Shown: positions 12,764 to 20,646 of the stretch, one piece after another
Position numbering within the stretch: the stretch's first letter is position 1
Layout of the letters: every line of letters begins with the position of its first letter
Source of the DNA: a virus
DNA: 23,170 bases
Direction: 5' to 3' (one strand)
Virus record (IMG/VR): IMGVR_UViG_3300043313_000563
Coordinates: 1-23,170 of that record
The notes under the pieces: generated by a model
Told to the model about the DNA's origin: nothing
What the model saw: only the letters and a program-made list of their open reading frames with translations
Databases searched by the model: none
Position numbers and translations under genes: made by a program

Positions 12764-14058
12764 TAGATAACCGCCTGATCCCATTGGAGCACGGGTGAAA
12801 TGGTGTCCCAACGGTCGGAAGCGGGAACGTCATTCCACCGGCCGAGGCTCGGCGGCGGGCCAAAGCACGCGGCCTGATTCCAATTACCCGGAGCCTGATC
12901 CCAAAGCACCGTGGGCGCTACGTCATCCCATCGTGGCGGCGGGCTAGTACGGCAGTAATCGCTAACCGTTAATTCGATTTCATGGACACCCCACGCTAGG
13001 CGCTCCGTCCACCCTTCCACCCATGCGGCTATGGCGTTAGGCGTTGGGCCGGTGCTAGGAAGGCCCGTTACCCGCAAGAGCCCGTGCATATCCAAGGCCA
13101 AAAGCGCTTGGCTATCGGCCAGGCTCATGCCGCCCACATCGATAGGGAGCGCGGCCAGCATCCACACCGGATAAGAGTTTTGGGCCAGGATCAGATAGGC
13201 GGTCTCTTGGGCATCCTCTAGCGTGGCCAATTCGGTAGTGACCGAATACTCATAAATGCCAAACCGGGTGACGCTATCCGGCGCCTCGGCGTAAAGGCTC
13301 GGCCGCTCCGTGCTCTCTCCCTCGGCCGGTGCCTCCGGCTTGACTCCATAAACCATGGAAATCTGATTAACCAAACCGGAGATATTGCGCACCCATGAGG
13401 GAGTGACCAAGATATCGCACGCATCTAATTCCATATCGACGGGCGCATTCCGCCGATGCTCGGCATCCGCGTAACGGATATCTCCGGCCCGTGTCTCCCA
13501 AATGAGGCCGCCCGCGCTATTGGCCGTGTCCGTGGCTACCTCTAGCGCGGCCCGCCTATCGATATCACGCGGCACGATTTCCACCGTGCCCGGATCAGAA
13601 TGGGCCGGGTCTAGCGTGAGGCCCGCTAAGGCGAATACGCGCGCCACGCGGGCGCCGTCCAACTCTTGCGGGAATGGCTCATCCCCAATTACCCGGCGTG
13701 TGTAATCGGCCAGCGTGCTCACGGCCACAATCTGACCGATACCCGCGTCAGGCGTATTAGGCCCGGCGTCATCCCACCCAATAGACAAATCTGTGACCCG
13801 GCCCGTAAAGCGGCGGTAAGCGGTGCCGCCTAGGTGGGTGTCAATAATGATCCAAGCGCCGATATCCACCATGGCTGGCATGGGCGCGCCCGGCCCCACG
13901 GTTACGTCTAGCGTTACGGAGGAAGGCTCCGGCTGATTAGCCGTGTCCGTGCGGCCGTGAGAGATGGCCACGGAGTCACATAAGCAAGAGATATCTACGG
14001 GCGTGCCCGTGGGCGTTTCCCTATCCTCATAGGCCAAAACCGTATGGGCGCCAATCAT
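12763..14058 (-). CDS. Minor tail protein (baseplate hub-like)
   Basis: 431 residues, coupled to the tape measure stop by ATGA. It is the size and position of actinophage minor tail proteins. The N-terminus has [17 protein letters not shown], close to TATPIDISCLVNNAVIS in the major tail protein, suggesting a shared tube-like domain. A Trp-rich C-terminal segment (about 370-430) repeats [28 protein letters not shown] and [10 protein letters not shown]. Probably forms the tail tip below the tape measure. Confidence 0.8.
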   Translation of the reverse strand: MIGAHTVLAYEDRETPTGTPVDISCLCDSVAISHGRTDTANQPEPSSVTLDVTVGPGAPMPAMVDIGAWIIIDTHLGGTAYRRFTGRVTDLSIGWDDAGPNTPDAGIGQIVAVSTLADYTRRVIGDEPFPQELDGARVARVFALAGLTLDPAHSDPGTVEIVPRDIDRRAALEVATDTANSAGGLIWETRAGDIRYADAEHRRNAPVDMELDACDILVTPSWVRNISGLVNQISMVYGVKPEAPAEGESTERPSLYAEAPDSVTRFGIYEYSVTTELATLEDAQETAYLILAQNSYPVWMLAALPIDVGGMSLADSQALLALDMHGLLRVTGLPSTGPTPNAIAAWVEGWTERLAWGVHEIELTVSDYCRTSPPPRWDDVAPTVLWDQAPGNWNQAACFGPPPSLGRWNDVPASDRWDTISPVLQWDQAVI

Positions 14059-16658
14059 CCGGCCAACCCCATCCGCCTATCGTGCCCGGCCAGAATGCGC
14101 CTAATCTGGCGCGCCGTGGCCTCCGGATCAATGGCGCCGTTAACGATGATGGTAGGCCCGGTGCTCACGGCTCGGCCGCTGGCCATAGCGCGCGGATTGG
14201 CTACCGCTGGCGCCGCCGTGGCTCCCGTTGGGAAAGCCAAAAGACTTCCGCCATCGTCTCCGCCTCCGCCTCCGCCTCCGCCTCCGGTGGCTCCCTTAAT
14301 CGCCTTTTTAATGGCCTTTTTAAGAGCCTTGGCCAGATTCTTTGCCAGCGTCTCGGCCCATTCATCTAGGTTTTCCTGCTTAATCTCTAGGCCATCCACG
14401 ATGGCTTGGGCGCCTTGCTCTCCGGCCGCATAAAGCGCCGTGGCGGTATTGGTGCCCAAGGCGGCCGCCGAGGCCTCTAGCGCCGTCTGTAGCGCGTTAG
14501 CCTCGGTAATGGCGGCCGTGCCTCCATCGGCCAGGCCTTGCGCGATAGCCGTGCCGCCTTCCACGCCAGCGGCCGCAATATCCCGGAGCGCGCCTTGCGA
14601 AAGGCCAGCGCCCGCCAATTGCTCCATGAGCGCTTGGAAATGTTGCGTGGCCTCTACCCGCTTCCGCATATCGGCCAGAATGCCCGTGGCGGTTGTGTCT
14701 TCCTTATCGGCCAGATTGGTAATGGCACCAAAGGCGGCCGCCGCATTGGTAATACCCTCGGCATAGGCCTTGCGCTCATCTTGGATGGCGGTTAGCGCCT
14801 CCCGCGCGTCAGCCAAATCCTTATAGACCTTTTGCCTCTTCCGGGCATTCTTTTCTAGCGCCTCGGTCTCATCCGAGGCGGCCTTAATCACGGCTTGGCT
14901 GGCCGTGCGCGCTTTCTTATCGCTCTTGAATTTCTTTTCCATGGTGGCCGATACGGTTTCGGCCACGGCCTCCGAGATGGCCTTAATTCCGGCTAGGCCA
15001 TCTTCCATTCCCTTTGATAGACCGCCCATAACGTCTTTACCAATGGCGGCCATAACCTTAGATGGCGAGGAAATACCGAGGCGCTTTTTAACCCAACCGG
15101 GAATCTTATCGGCCAGCGCTTGCACTTCACCGGCAATAGCGCCCGCCATAGACTTAATGCCGTTAATGAGGCCGCGGATGATATCGGCGCCCACATTGAA
15201 TAGCCAAGATGAGGCGTTACCGATAAGGCCTTGGATTTTGGTGCCGAGGGAACGGAATACCGCCCAAACCTCATCAATCTTGGAGCGGATGCCGGATAGC
15301 ACATTAGAGACAATGGCGGTCAGGCCATCGATAATGGCGCCAACGTTCCTAACCGCGTTATCCCACCGGGTCTCTAGGAAATCGGTTATGTCCGTGATAA
15401 AGCCACGGATAGCGCCCACGGCGGTATCCCACGCATCCGAGACCTTTTTAATCACGCTCTTTACGGCCGCAACCGTATTACTCCATGCGGTCTCTATCCA
15501 CCCGGTTACGGCCGACACGGCCGAGCGGATGGCGCTAACGGCGGAATCCCAAGCGTTAGGCACGAATTTAATAACGGCCTTAACCGCGTTAACGGCGCCT
15601 TCCCACACGGTCACTAGGAAACGCGCCACGGCGCCGATTACCGTTTTAATGCCAGCAAAGGCCGCGTCTACTCCGGCCCGGAACCAACCTACTTTGTTAT
15701 AAAGCAATACAAAGATGGCGATAACGGCCACGATGGCCACAACCCAAATAAGGAAGGCGGCCGAGAGGGTAACGCCGAGCGCGGCCGTAATGGTCAGCGC
15801 CACATTCATAACCACGATAACGGCGGCCAGCGCCGCAATTAGCCCGATAATGATTTGGGTTGTGGTTGTGTGCTTTTCCATAAAGCCGAATAGGTCACCT
15901 AGCGCGGCCGTCACTACCGTGAGCACGGGTAAGAGCACGGCGCCTAGGGAGGCTTGCATATTCTCCATTTGGGCGGCCGTGCGTTGGCTCTGCCCGGCCG
16001 CCGTATCGGCTTCCCGTGCAAAGGCGCCGTGAGCATCGGCGGTTTGCTCCGTGACCAAGGCCAAGAGCGCGGCGGTTTTGGCTTGCTTGGCCGCCTTTCC
16101 CTCTAGTTTATCGGTGCCATCGGCGGCCATCCGGGCCGCAATATCGGCTTGCTTGACCGCTACGCCGTACTTTTCGATTGGGTCCGTTTCGCCACGGAGC
16201 GCGCTAGATAGTGCCTCCACCGCCTCTTTAGCGGAGCCGCCGAATTGGGCCGACAAATCAGCGCCGGTGGAAATGAGACCCTTGGTTTGCTTGGCTACCT
16301 CTTTCATGGGCAGGCCAGAGTTTTTCAATTGGGCGCCTAGGACGGTGGCCAATTCCTCATATTCGGATGAGGCCAGGCCCACGCTATCGGCCGAGGATTT
16401 GGCCCATTTATGAACGGCATCCGCGCTCTTGCCAAATACGGCATCCACGCCTCCCATGGCTTGCTGCGCACGGGAGGCGGCATCCACGGAGGCGGCACCA
16501 AAGGCCGCAATAGCGGCCGTGGCGGCGGCGGCCGGGAGCGCCGCTTTACCGAGGCCTTTTCGCATCTTGCCAGCGGAGTCATCCACGCCTTTAAGGCCAG
16601 CGGCGGCGGCGGCCGTATCCGCTATTACCTTAATCCGTAGGACGGCTTCACTTGCCAC
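14055..16658 (-). CDS. Tape measure protein
   Basis: 867 residues, by far the longest gene, directly after the chaperone. GTG start inside the preceding frame. N-terminal domain (about 1-220) is the helical phage minor-tail/TMP domain (AFGAASVDAASRAQQAMGGV and DAVFGKSADAVHKW). About 225-310 has strong hydrophobic helices (VVTAALGDLFGFM, IIIGLIAALAAVIVVMNVA). A middle region repeats WDSAVSAIRS / WSNTVAAVKS / WDTAVGAIRG modules, about 35 residues each, then GISSPSKVMAAIG. A poly-Gly stretch lies near residue 795. It sets tail length and passes DNA or pore functions at entry. At roughly 1.5 Å per residue a tail near 130 nm is expected. Confidence 0.95.
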   Translation of the reverse strand: MASEAVLRIKVIADTAAAAAGLKGVDDSAGKMRKGLGKAALPAAAATAAIAAFGAASVDAASRAQQAMGGVDAVFGKSADAVHKWAKSSADSVGLASSEYEELATVLGAQLKNSGLPMKEVAKQTKGLISTGADLSAQFGGSAKEAVEALSSALRGETDPIEKYGVAVKQADIAARMAADGTDKLEGKAAKQAKTAALLALVTEQTADAHGAFAREADTAAGQSQRTAAQMENMQASLGAVLLPVLTVVTAALGDLFGFMEKHTTTTQIIIGLIAALAAVIVVMNVALTITAALGVTLSAAFLIWVVAIVAVIAIFVLLYNKVGWFRAGVDAAFAGIKTVIGAVARFLVTVWEGAVNAVKAVIKFVPNAWDSAVSAIRSAVSAVTGWIETAWSNTVAAVKSVIKKVSDAWDTAVGAIRGFITDITDFLETRWDNAVRNVGAIIDGLTAIVSNVLSGIRSKIDEVWAVFRSLGTKIQGLIGNASSWLFNVGADIIRGLINGIKSMAGAIAGEVQALADKIPGWVKKRLGISSPSKVMAAIGKDVMGGLSKGMEDGLAGIKAISEAVAETVSATMEKKFKSDKKARTASQAVIKAASDETEALEKNARKRQKVYKDLADAREALTAIQDERKAYAEGITNAAAAFGAITNLADKEDTTATGILADMRKRVEATQHFQALMEQLAGAGLSQGALRDIAAAGVEGGTAIAQGLADGGTAAITEANALQTALEASAAALGTNTATALYAAGEQGAQAIVDGLEIKQENLDEWAETLAKNLAKALKKAIKKAIKGATGGGGGGGGGDDGGSLLAFPTGATAAPAVANPRAMASGRAVSTGPTIIVNGAIDPEATARQIRRILAGHDRRMGLAG
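14258..14286 (-). repeat. Hexanucleotide repeat in the tape measure gene
   Basis: CTCCGC repeats four times plus a partial copy. It codes for nine glycines near the TMP C-terminus. Gain or loss of a unit would keep the frame and only change the linker length. Confidence 0.6.
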
Positions 16659-16836
16659 GGCGGCGGGCCTTTCTCATGTGGGCCGCTTGCTCATTCAAAA
16701 GGGTTACGGCGGTTGCGATAACCTCATCCGTTTCTTCCCACCAATCGCGCGGCGCCGTTCCGGTGGCTAATGCTATTTCGATAACTAGGCGGGCTCGGCT
16801 CCCGCTTGGGTAGGGAATCCAATCTCCGTAACGCCG
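16648..16836 (-). CDS. Tail assembly chaperone, -1 frameshift extension
   Basis: This open frame lies -1 to the 16785-17108 gene and has no start of its own; it is open from 16836 to the stop at 16648-16650. Its product has the hallmark of the second chaperone reading frame: SRARLVIEIALATGT, then PRDWWEETDEVI and ATAVTLLNEQ. Ribosome slippage before the upstream stop would fuse it to the first protein, giving about 153 residues. The fused form assists tape measure folding and tube assembly in siphoviruses. It overlaps the TMP start. Confidence 0.8.
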   Translation of the reverse strand, partial: RRYGDWIPYPSGSRARLVIEIALATGTAPRDWWEETDEVIATAVTLLNEQAAHMRKARRRGK

Positions 16837-17108
16837 TCATCCTCGGCATCCATGGAATTAACGTCCAAAACCTCTGATTCCCATTTCTCAAATGTGTAAC
16901 CGGAATCAATGGCACCCGTGCGCCGGGCCGCCGACCAGGAGAGAAAGGTGAGCCACAAAAAGGCCGCCTCATCAAATTTGGGCCAGCGGTGCTTTACCCG
17001 TGTCCTATCCCATAGCACTAGGTCACGGTTATCCGTTTGGATTTCCAATGGCTCATGGCCATCTCGGATAACGCGCACCTTTGGGCTAGAGAGTTTTACG
17101 TCACCCAT
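16785..17108 (-). CDS. Tail assembly chaperone, first frame
   Basis: 107 residues starting MGDVKLSSPKVRVIRD in a TAATG overlap. It contains DEAAFLWLTFLSWSAARRTG and an acidic end. Size and position between the gp10-like gene and the tape measure are typical of the first (G-like) tail chaperone. It is made alone or extended by -1 frameshifting into 16648-16836. Confidence 0.8.
   Translation of the reverse strand: MGDVKLSSPKVRVIRDGHEPLEIQTDNRDLVLWDRTRVKHRWPKFDEAAFLWLTFLSWSAARRTGAIDSGYTFEKWESEVLDVNSMDAEDDGVTEIGFPTQAGAEPA
16789..16818 (-). promoter_or_regulatory. Predicted frameshift signal in the tail assembly chaperone
   Basis: In coding sense: A-TTC-CCT (16818-16812), a 6-nt spacer, then a hairpin GCGGG-AGCCGAG-CCCGC (16805-16789), just before the TAG of the first frame. 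The spacer and stem are those expected of -1 frameshift stimulators. The heptamer is not canonical: only CCT to CCC re-pairs well. GGGA at 16803-16800 is an alternative. Confidence 0.45.
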
Positions 17109-17473
17109 TAGATCCCTTTCACCTTGGATAGTGCCTTTTCCATATCCGCCATAAAGGCGGCCTCTATGAGCGGTTGGCTATTGGCCAGCGCGGGCCTTAG
17201 GAATGGTTGGGCCGGGATATTGTTCCCGCCTCCGTACTCCGTGACGGCCGCGTATGGGAGCGCCGAGGAAACGGATACCTCCGAGGCCGCCGAGGATGCC
17301 CGTAGAGAGCCCGCCAGCGCGCCCGTGGCCACGGGTGCCAACCCACGGCCACGGGCCTCTAGGAGCCGCCCGGAGGCCTCTAGAGCGGCCTTGGGCTCGG
17401 CTACGTCTCCCGCCGCGCTGGCCAGCGTCATCCGGAGCCGCGTCAGGCCATCAATCTCCACCGCATCGGCCAC
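17108..17473 (-). CDS. HK97-gp10-like tail/neck protein
   Basis: 121 residues from a GTG in a TAGTG overlap with the tube gene. Family signatures are EIDGLTRLRMTL, GLAPVATGALAGSLRAS and YAAVTEYGGG, then PAQPFLRPALANS. The 'P..TG.L..S....YA...E.G.....PFL.PA' pattern matches the HK97 gp10/tail-terminator family. Sits between tail tube and chaperone genes, later than in lambda-like phages. Confidence 0.75.
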   Translation of the reverse strand: MADAVEIDGLTRLRMTLASAAGDVAEPKAALEASGRLLEARGRGLAPVATGALAGSLRASSAASEVSVSSALPYAAVTEYGGGNNIPAQPFLRPALANSQPLIEAAFMADMEKALSKVKGI

Positions 17474-17970
17474 TAGGACGCCACCGGCTCCCGCTCCCGG
17501 CGCTTGCCGTTCCCGGCGCTGGCCTCATCAGCCATCACGCCTCCATAGGCATAAACCGGCGCCTCTACTAGCGCAAATTCGAAATCGCTAGTCATGGTTT
17601 CTCCGGTTGTGTCGCCACCGAAATCCAACGGGTCGATAACCAATTTGCCGGTGGCGGTAGTGCCCGCCTCCGTGCTCGGCTCAAATACGTAATCCAATTG
17701 CGTACCCTTAGCCGATTGGGAGAGCGCAAAGAAACCGGCCGATTCCGCAATATCGGTATCGACATTTCCGGAGAGGGTATAGGTATAGGTCACCGAGCCG
17801 GGCCGCACGGTGCCGCACAACTTAGTAGTGCTATCTCCCTGCTCCTTATCGGCGCTGATAACCGCGTTATTGACCAAGCAAGAGATATCAATGGGCGTGG
17901 CCGTCTGGCCAATGGTCAGGGTGCCGGGGCCGAGATTCCAAACGGGAGGCTCCGGAGACGCTACTGCCAT
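17473..17970 (-). CDS. Major tail (tube) protein
   Basis: 165 residues with AAAGGAA ribosome site. Beta-rich: GTLTIGQTATPIDISCL, TKLCGTVRPGSVTYTYTL, SQSAKGTQLDYVFEP, DPLDFGGDTTGETMTSDFEF. Small tube proteins of this layout lie upstream of the chaperone genes in siphoviruses. The C-terminal 20 residues are basic and Ala/Gly-rich and probably exposed. It shares its DISCL motif with the minor tail protein. Confidence 0.8.
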   Translation of the reverse strand: MAVASPEPPVWNLGPGTLTIGQTATPIDISCLVNNAVISADKEQGDSTTKLCGTVRPGSVTYTYTLSGNVDTDIAESAGFFALSQSAKGTQLDYVFEPSTEAGTTATGKLVIDPLDFGGDTTGETMTSDFEFALVEAPVYAYGGVMADEASAGNGKRREREPVAS

Positions 17971-17983
17971 GATTCTTTTCCTT

Positions 17984-18373
17984 TCACCGTAGGGTGACCC
18001 GGAGCCTTAGGCCCGGCATTGTTTGTTTGTCTTGAAATGGAATTAGCACCGGCTCGGCAAAGGTGAGCACGCCAATACGCATGAGCGCATCGGCTACCAA
18101 ATCCACGAATGAATCGCCTTGGTCAACCGTGACCGATAGATAAGAGGCGGGCAGGGTAACCAAAACCTCATATGTCCTAACCGCCGTTTCCGATAGGCGG
18201 CCGTCATATGTGTTACCCGTCCAATTAGGCCAGGCCGCGCCAGCGGTCGCCTGATCCGGCGTGAGCGCATAAGGCGTAATGCCGGGCACCGTGGCCAAGG
18301 CGTCCACAATGGCCCGGCGCTTATCGCTGGCGCGGCTGGCGGCCTTGGGCTCGGCTCCCGTGGCCAGGCTCAC
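17984..18373 (-). CDS. Tail terminator-like / head-tail joining protein
   Basis: 129 residues from a GTG overlapping the connector stop. RRAIVDALATVPGITPYAL then YEVLVTLPASYLSVTVDQGDS, a helix-strand layout typical of tail terminators (gpU-like). Position between head-tail connector and tube gene supports it. Function by position and shape. Confidence 0.65.
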   Translation of the reverse strand: MSLATGAEPKAASRASDKRRAIVDALATVPGITPYALTPDQATAGAAWPNWTGNTYDGRLSETAVRTYEVLVTLPASYLSVTVDQGDSFVDLVADALMRIGVLTFAEPVLIPFQDKQTMPGLRLRVTLR

Positions 18374-18684
18374 GCCAGCACCATTTTCCGCAAGCCGCGC
18401 TCATGCTCTTCCACTAGCGCGTCATAAAAGGGAATGCGGGCCGGGCCATATTCGGAGGTATCAATGCCCACCATTCCGAGCGGGAGGTTTTTAGAGGCAA
18501 CCTCTTTTTGCACCCGGCGTAATAGGCCTTGGTCAGCGGCGGCCGTTTCCTCTGGCGTGGCAGGCGGCCGAATACGGAAAGCCTGATCCACGGCGCACGC
18601 CATTAGCATCCGGTCTAAATCGGCATCGGGAAGAGCCGTGGCCGGAATGGCCAGATAGGCGCGCGCCGTGGCTAGGTCGATCAC
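18370..18684 (-). CDS. Head-tail connector protein (gp6-like)
   Basis: 104 residues, TAGTG-coupled to the capsid gene. It starts MIDLATARAYLAIPATALPD and continues DADLDRMLMACAVDQAFRIR, the helical pattern of HK97 gp6/adaptor proteins that bind beneath the portal. The later QGLLRRVQKEVASKNLPLG is helical too. Confidence 0.7.
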   Translation of the reverse strand: MIDLATARAYLAIPATALPDADLDRMLMACAVDQAFRIRPPATPEETAAADQGLLRRVQKEVASKNLPLGMVGIDTSEYGPARIPFYDALVEEHERGLRKMVLA

Positions 18685-19934
18685 TAGGACGCCTTACGCC
18701 CGTTCCCGTTCCCGTTCCCGTTTCCGGAGCGGGAGAGCGGAAGCGGAGGCACGCCGGTCACCTTGGTAAAGGCACCGGGGAGCACATTAACGAATGCGCC
18801 ATAACCGGCATAGCCGACCAATTGGCCGAGCACATCAGGCTCTTGCACTTGCATAAGCCCATCCACATCTTCATACCATTCCGCCGCCTTGCTCGGCCCA
18901 ACTACGGCCGTGCCGGAGGCCAAATGGCCATCCACAACCAAGCGGAGCCCAAGAGGCGCGCCAGCGGTAGACGTAAGGCTAAGGCTCGGATATGCGGCGG
19001 CGCCGTTATCGCCAACCGTCATAGTGCCGAGCGTTCCCCAAATATCGGGACTAACCCACATGGTGTCAGGAATGGTCTCACCTTGGGTGAGGCTATCGGC
19101 CACAATCCCGTAAAGCGCGGCATTGATTCCGGCCGGGTCAGCCGTGGCCAGCGCGACCGATTGGGTAACGCTAGTGAGGAATTGGGCGCACGCATCGGCG
19201 CATGTGCGCTGCGCATAGATAACCGCGAAATCATCAAATACGATTTGGAGAATTCCGGGACTAGTCCACTTAATATCCTGACGGCTGATATTAAGGTGAC
19301 CGGCATAGGTGGCGGCCGTAACCGGCATGAGGCCGATAAGCATCTTTTGGCTAGCCGTTAGATCCTTTTCCGCCGCCTGCTTTTGCACGTCTACGTGTTG
19401 CGTAACGTGCGGCCTGTCAAACTTTCCGGCCGGGAGCGCCTTCCGGCTAATCGAATTGATAAACGGGCGTGACCCGTCAATATCGTTGAGCACCGGGCCG
19501 AGCACGGGCCTAGGGATAATGCCCGGATTGTCGGCCGTAGTCTGATGAGCGGTTGCGCGTTCAATCTTTTCCGCCGCCTCCGGATCACGGAGCACCATGG
19601 CCCGGTGAAGCGTAATGGCGTAATCGGCGGCCGTAGGGAATTCCCGCACAATGTCATATTCATCGGCGGCCGGAGCGGATGCCGTCTTAGTCACGGCCGG
19701 AGCGCTCGGCACCCGGCTACGCAAATCGGCAATCTTTGCCGTCTGTGACTCTAGGCCGGAATAATGTTCAATGGCCTTTTCCAAATCGTTAATCCGCGCC
19801 TTATCGCGGTCGATCTGCTTTTCCTCGCCATCCGAGATATCACGGTTTTCCTCGGCCGCGCGGTTAAGCACCGCGTCTACGCCTTCCCGCAATTCATCAA
19901 ATTCCCGGTTAAGCCTGTCAAGATAAGCGCCCAT
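18684..19934 (-). CDS. HK97-type major capsid protein
   Basis: 416 residues, ribosome site GGAAGG. Residues 1-70 are a coiled-coil delta domain (EFDELREGVDAVLNRAAEE, KARINDLEKAIEHY) that acts as internal scaffold and is normally removed by the protease. The rest follows the HK97 capsid fold: PVLGPVLNDIDGSRPFINSI, DLTASQKMLIGLMPVTAATY, GHLNISRQDIKW, FDDFAVIYAQ, MWVSPDIWGTLG. The C-terminus ends in a GN repeat. The cleavage site is probably in the Ala/Pro/Ser-rich stretch around 75-95. The protease gene lies immediately upstream across the 14-bp repeats. Confidence 0.9.
   Translation of the reverse strand: MGAYLDRLNREFDELREGVDAVLNRAAEENRDISDGEEKQIDRDKARINDLEKAIEHYSGLESQTAKIADLRSRVPSAPAVTKTASAPAADEYDIVREFPTAADYAITLHRAMVLRDPEAAEKIERATAHQTTADNPGIIPRPVLGPVLNDIDGSRPFINSISRKALPAGKFDRPHVTQHVDVQKQAAEKDLTASQKMLIGLMPVTAATYAGHLNISRQDIKWTSPGILQIVFDDFAVIYAQRTCADACAQFLTSVTQSVALATADPAGINAALYGIVADSLTQGETIPDTMWVSPDIWGTLGTMTVGDNGAAAYPSLSLTSTAGAPLGLRLVVDGHLASGTAVVGPSKAAEWYEDVDGLMQVQEPDVLGQLVGYAGYGAFVNVLPGAFTKVTGVPPLPLSRSGNGNGNGNGRKAS
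18699..18722 (-). repeat. Hexanucleotide repeat at the capsid 3' end
   Basis: CCCGTT repeats four times without error, encoding the Gly-Asn run before the C-terminal RKAS. Unit changes would keep the frame. Confidence 0.6.
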
Positions 19935-19975
19935 TACGGGTGCCGCCTTCCAAATGAGTAGTTGTCATCATCTGG

Positions 19976-20050
19976 CCGGGTGGCGGCTCATAAGGCCGGG
20001 TGGCGGCTCTACCGTGGCCGGGTGGCGGCTCTTAGACCGGGTGGCGGCTC
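19976..20050. repeat. Four 14-bp direct repeats between protease and capsid genes
   Basis: CCGGGTGGCGGCTC occurs exactly at 19976-19989, 19996-20009, 20018-20031 and 20037-20050, with periods 20, 22 and 19. The 133-bp interval (19935-20067) is the only long gap in the otherwise packed late module. In the leftward sense each reads GAGCCGCCACCCGG; the copy nearest the capsid is preceded by AT and forms an ATG with a 7-codon frame, MSRHPAR, then TGATGA. Confidence 0.75.
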
Positions 20051-20067
20051 TTGGTTATCCGGGCACG

Positions 20068-20646
20068 TTACGCGCGCTTAGGGAGCCTGTCTAGCCATTC
20101 CCTATGGGCATCTCGCCTAGGCGTGGCAGATGGCGCCACGGTCAGCGTGTGATCCCGTGCCACCAATACGCCAGCGCCCGCGTATTGGGGCCTCATGGTG
20201 GCCGCTACGTGAGAGAGCCCGCACGCCTCCCGATAAACCACACGCTCACCGATAGCGGTAGCGATAGACGTAGAGCGATAAACGCGCGTGCTCACGCTCC
20301 ATCCGGTCAACTCTCCCGCGCGGGCCGCCTCGGCCTCCGGGTGGGAGCGGTCTAGCCGGAATGATGCGAATAGGCCCGCCTCGGCTTCCCGGAGGCCAAT
20401 GCACCGGCCCAAGAATCGGTCTCCCTCATCCCCAAAATGGCCCACCATGAGATTTACCCACCGGCCGCCTTTCTGGCAATCACGGGTAAAGGCGCCGTGT
20501 TGGAAGGCCTCTAGATATGTCGTGGCGCCTCCGTCGTCTGATACCTCTTGCGGCACGCCATAAGGCACCGCTAGCCCGTCTACCGTCCAACCGTCTCCGG
20601 TGGGCTCTAGCGGGCCGGTGGCGCGGTTAATAAGCAATTCGCTCAT
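20068..20646 (-). CDS. HK97-type prohead maturation protease
   Basis: 192 residues, coupled to the portal gene by ATGA. Family motifs: WTVDGLAVPYG, FQHGAFTRD, VNLMVGHFGDEGDRFLG with the likely catalytic His, and GELTGWSVSTRV with the likely catalytic Ser. Herpesvirus-like serine protease fold; it cuts the capsid delta domain and itself during prohead maturation. The C-terminal 40 residues are basic. Confidence 0.85.
   Translation of the reverse strand: MSELLINRATGPLEPTGDGWTVDGLAVPYGVPQEVSDDGGATTYLEAFQHGAFTRDCQKGGRWVNLMVGHFGDEGDRFLGRCIGLREAEAGLFASFRLDRSHPEAEAARAGELTGWSVSTRVYRSTSIATAIGERVVYREACGLSHVAATMRPQYAGAGVLVARDHTLTVAPSATPRRDAHREWLDRLPKRA

Noticed and set aside
12129-12770. 213-residue Pro-rich plus-strand open frame
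   Set aside because: It is the antisense of the Gly-X-Y repeat: Gly codons on one strand read as Pro on the other. No ribosome site or family.
14905-15702. 265-residue plus-strand open frame opposite the tape measure gene
   Set aside because: Low-information Ala/Thr/Pro-rich composition and lies fully inside a well-supported gene.
19976-20050. CRISPR-like array in the protease-capsid gap
   Set aside because: 14-bp repeats with 5-8 bp between them are far too short, and no cas genes are present; Cas4-like nuclease belongs to the RecT set.
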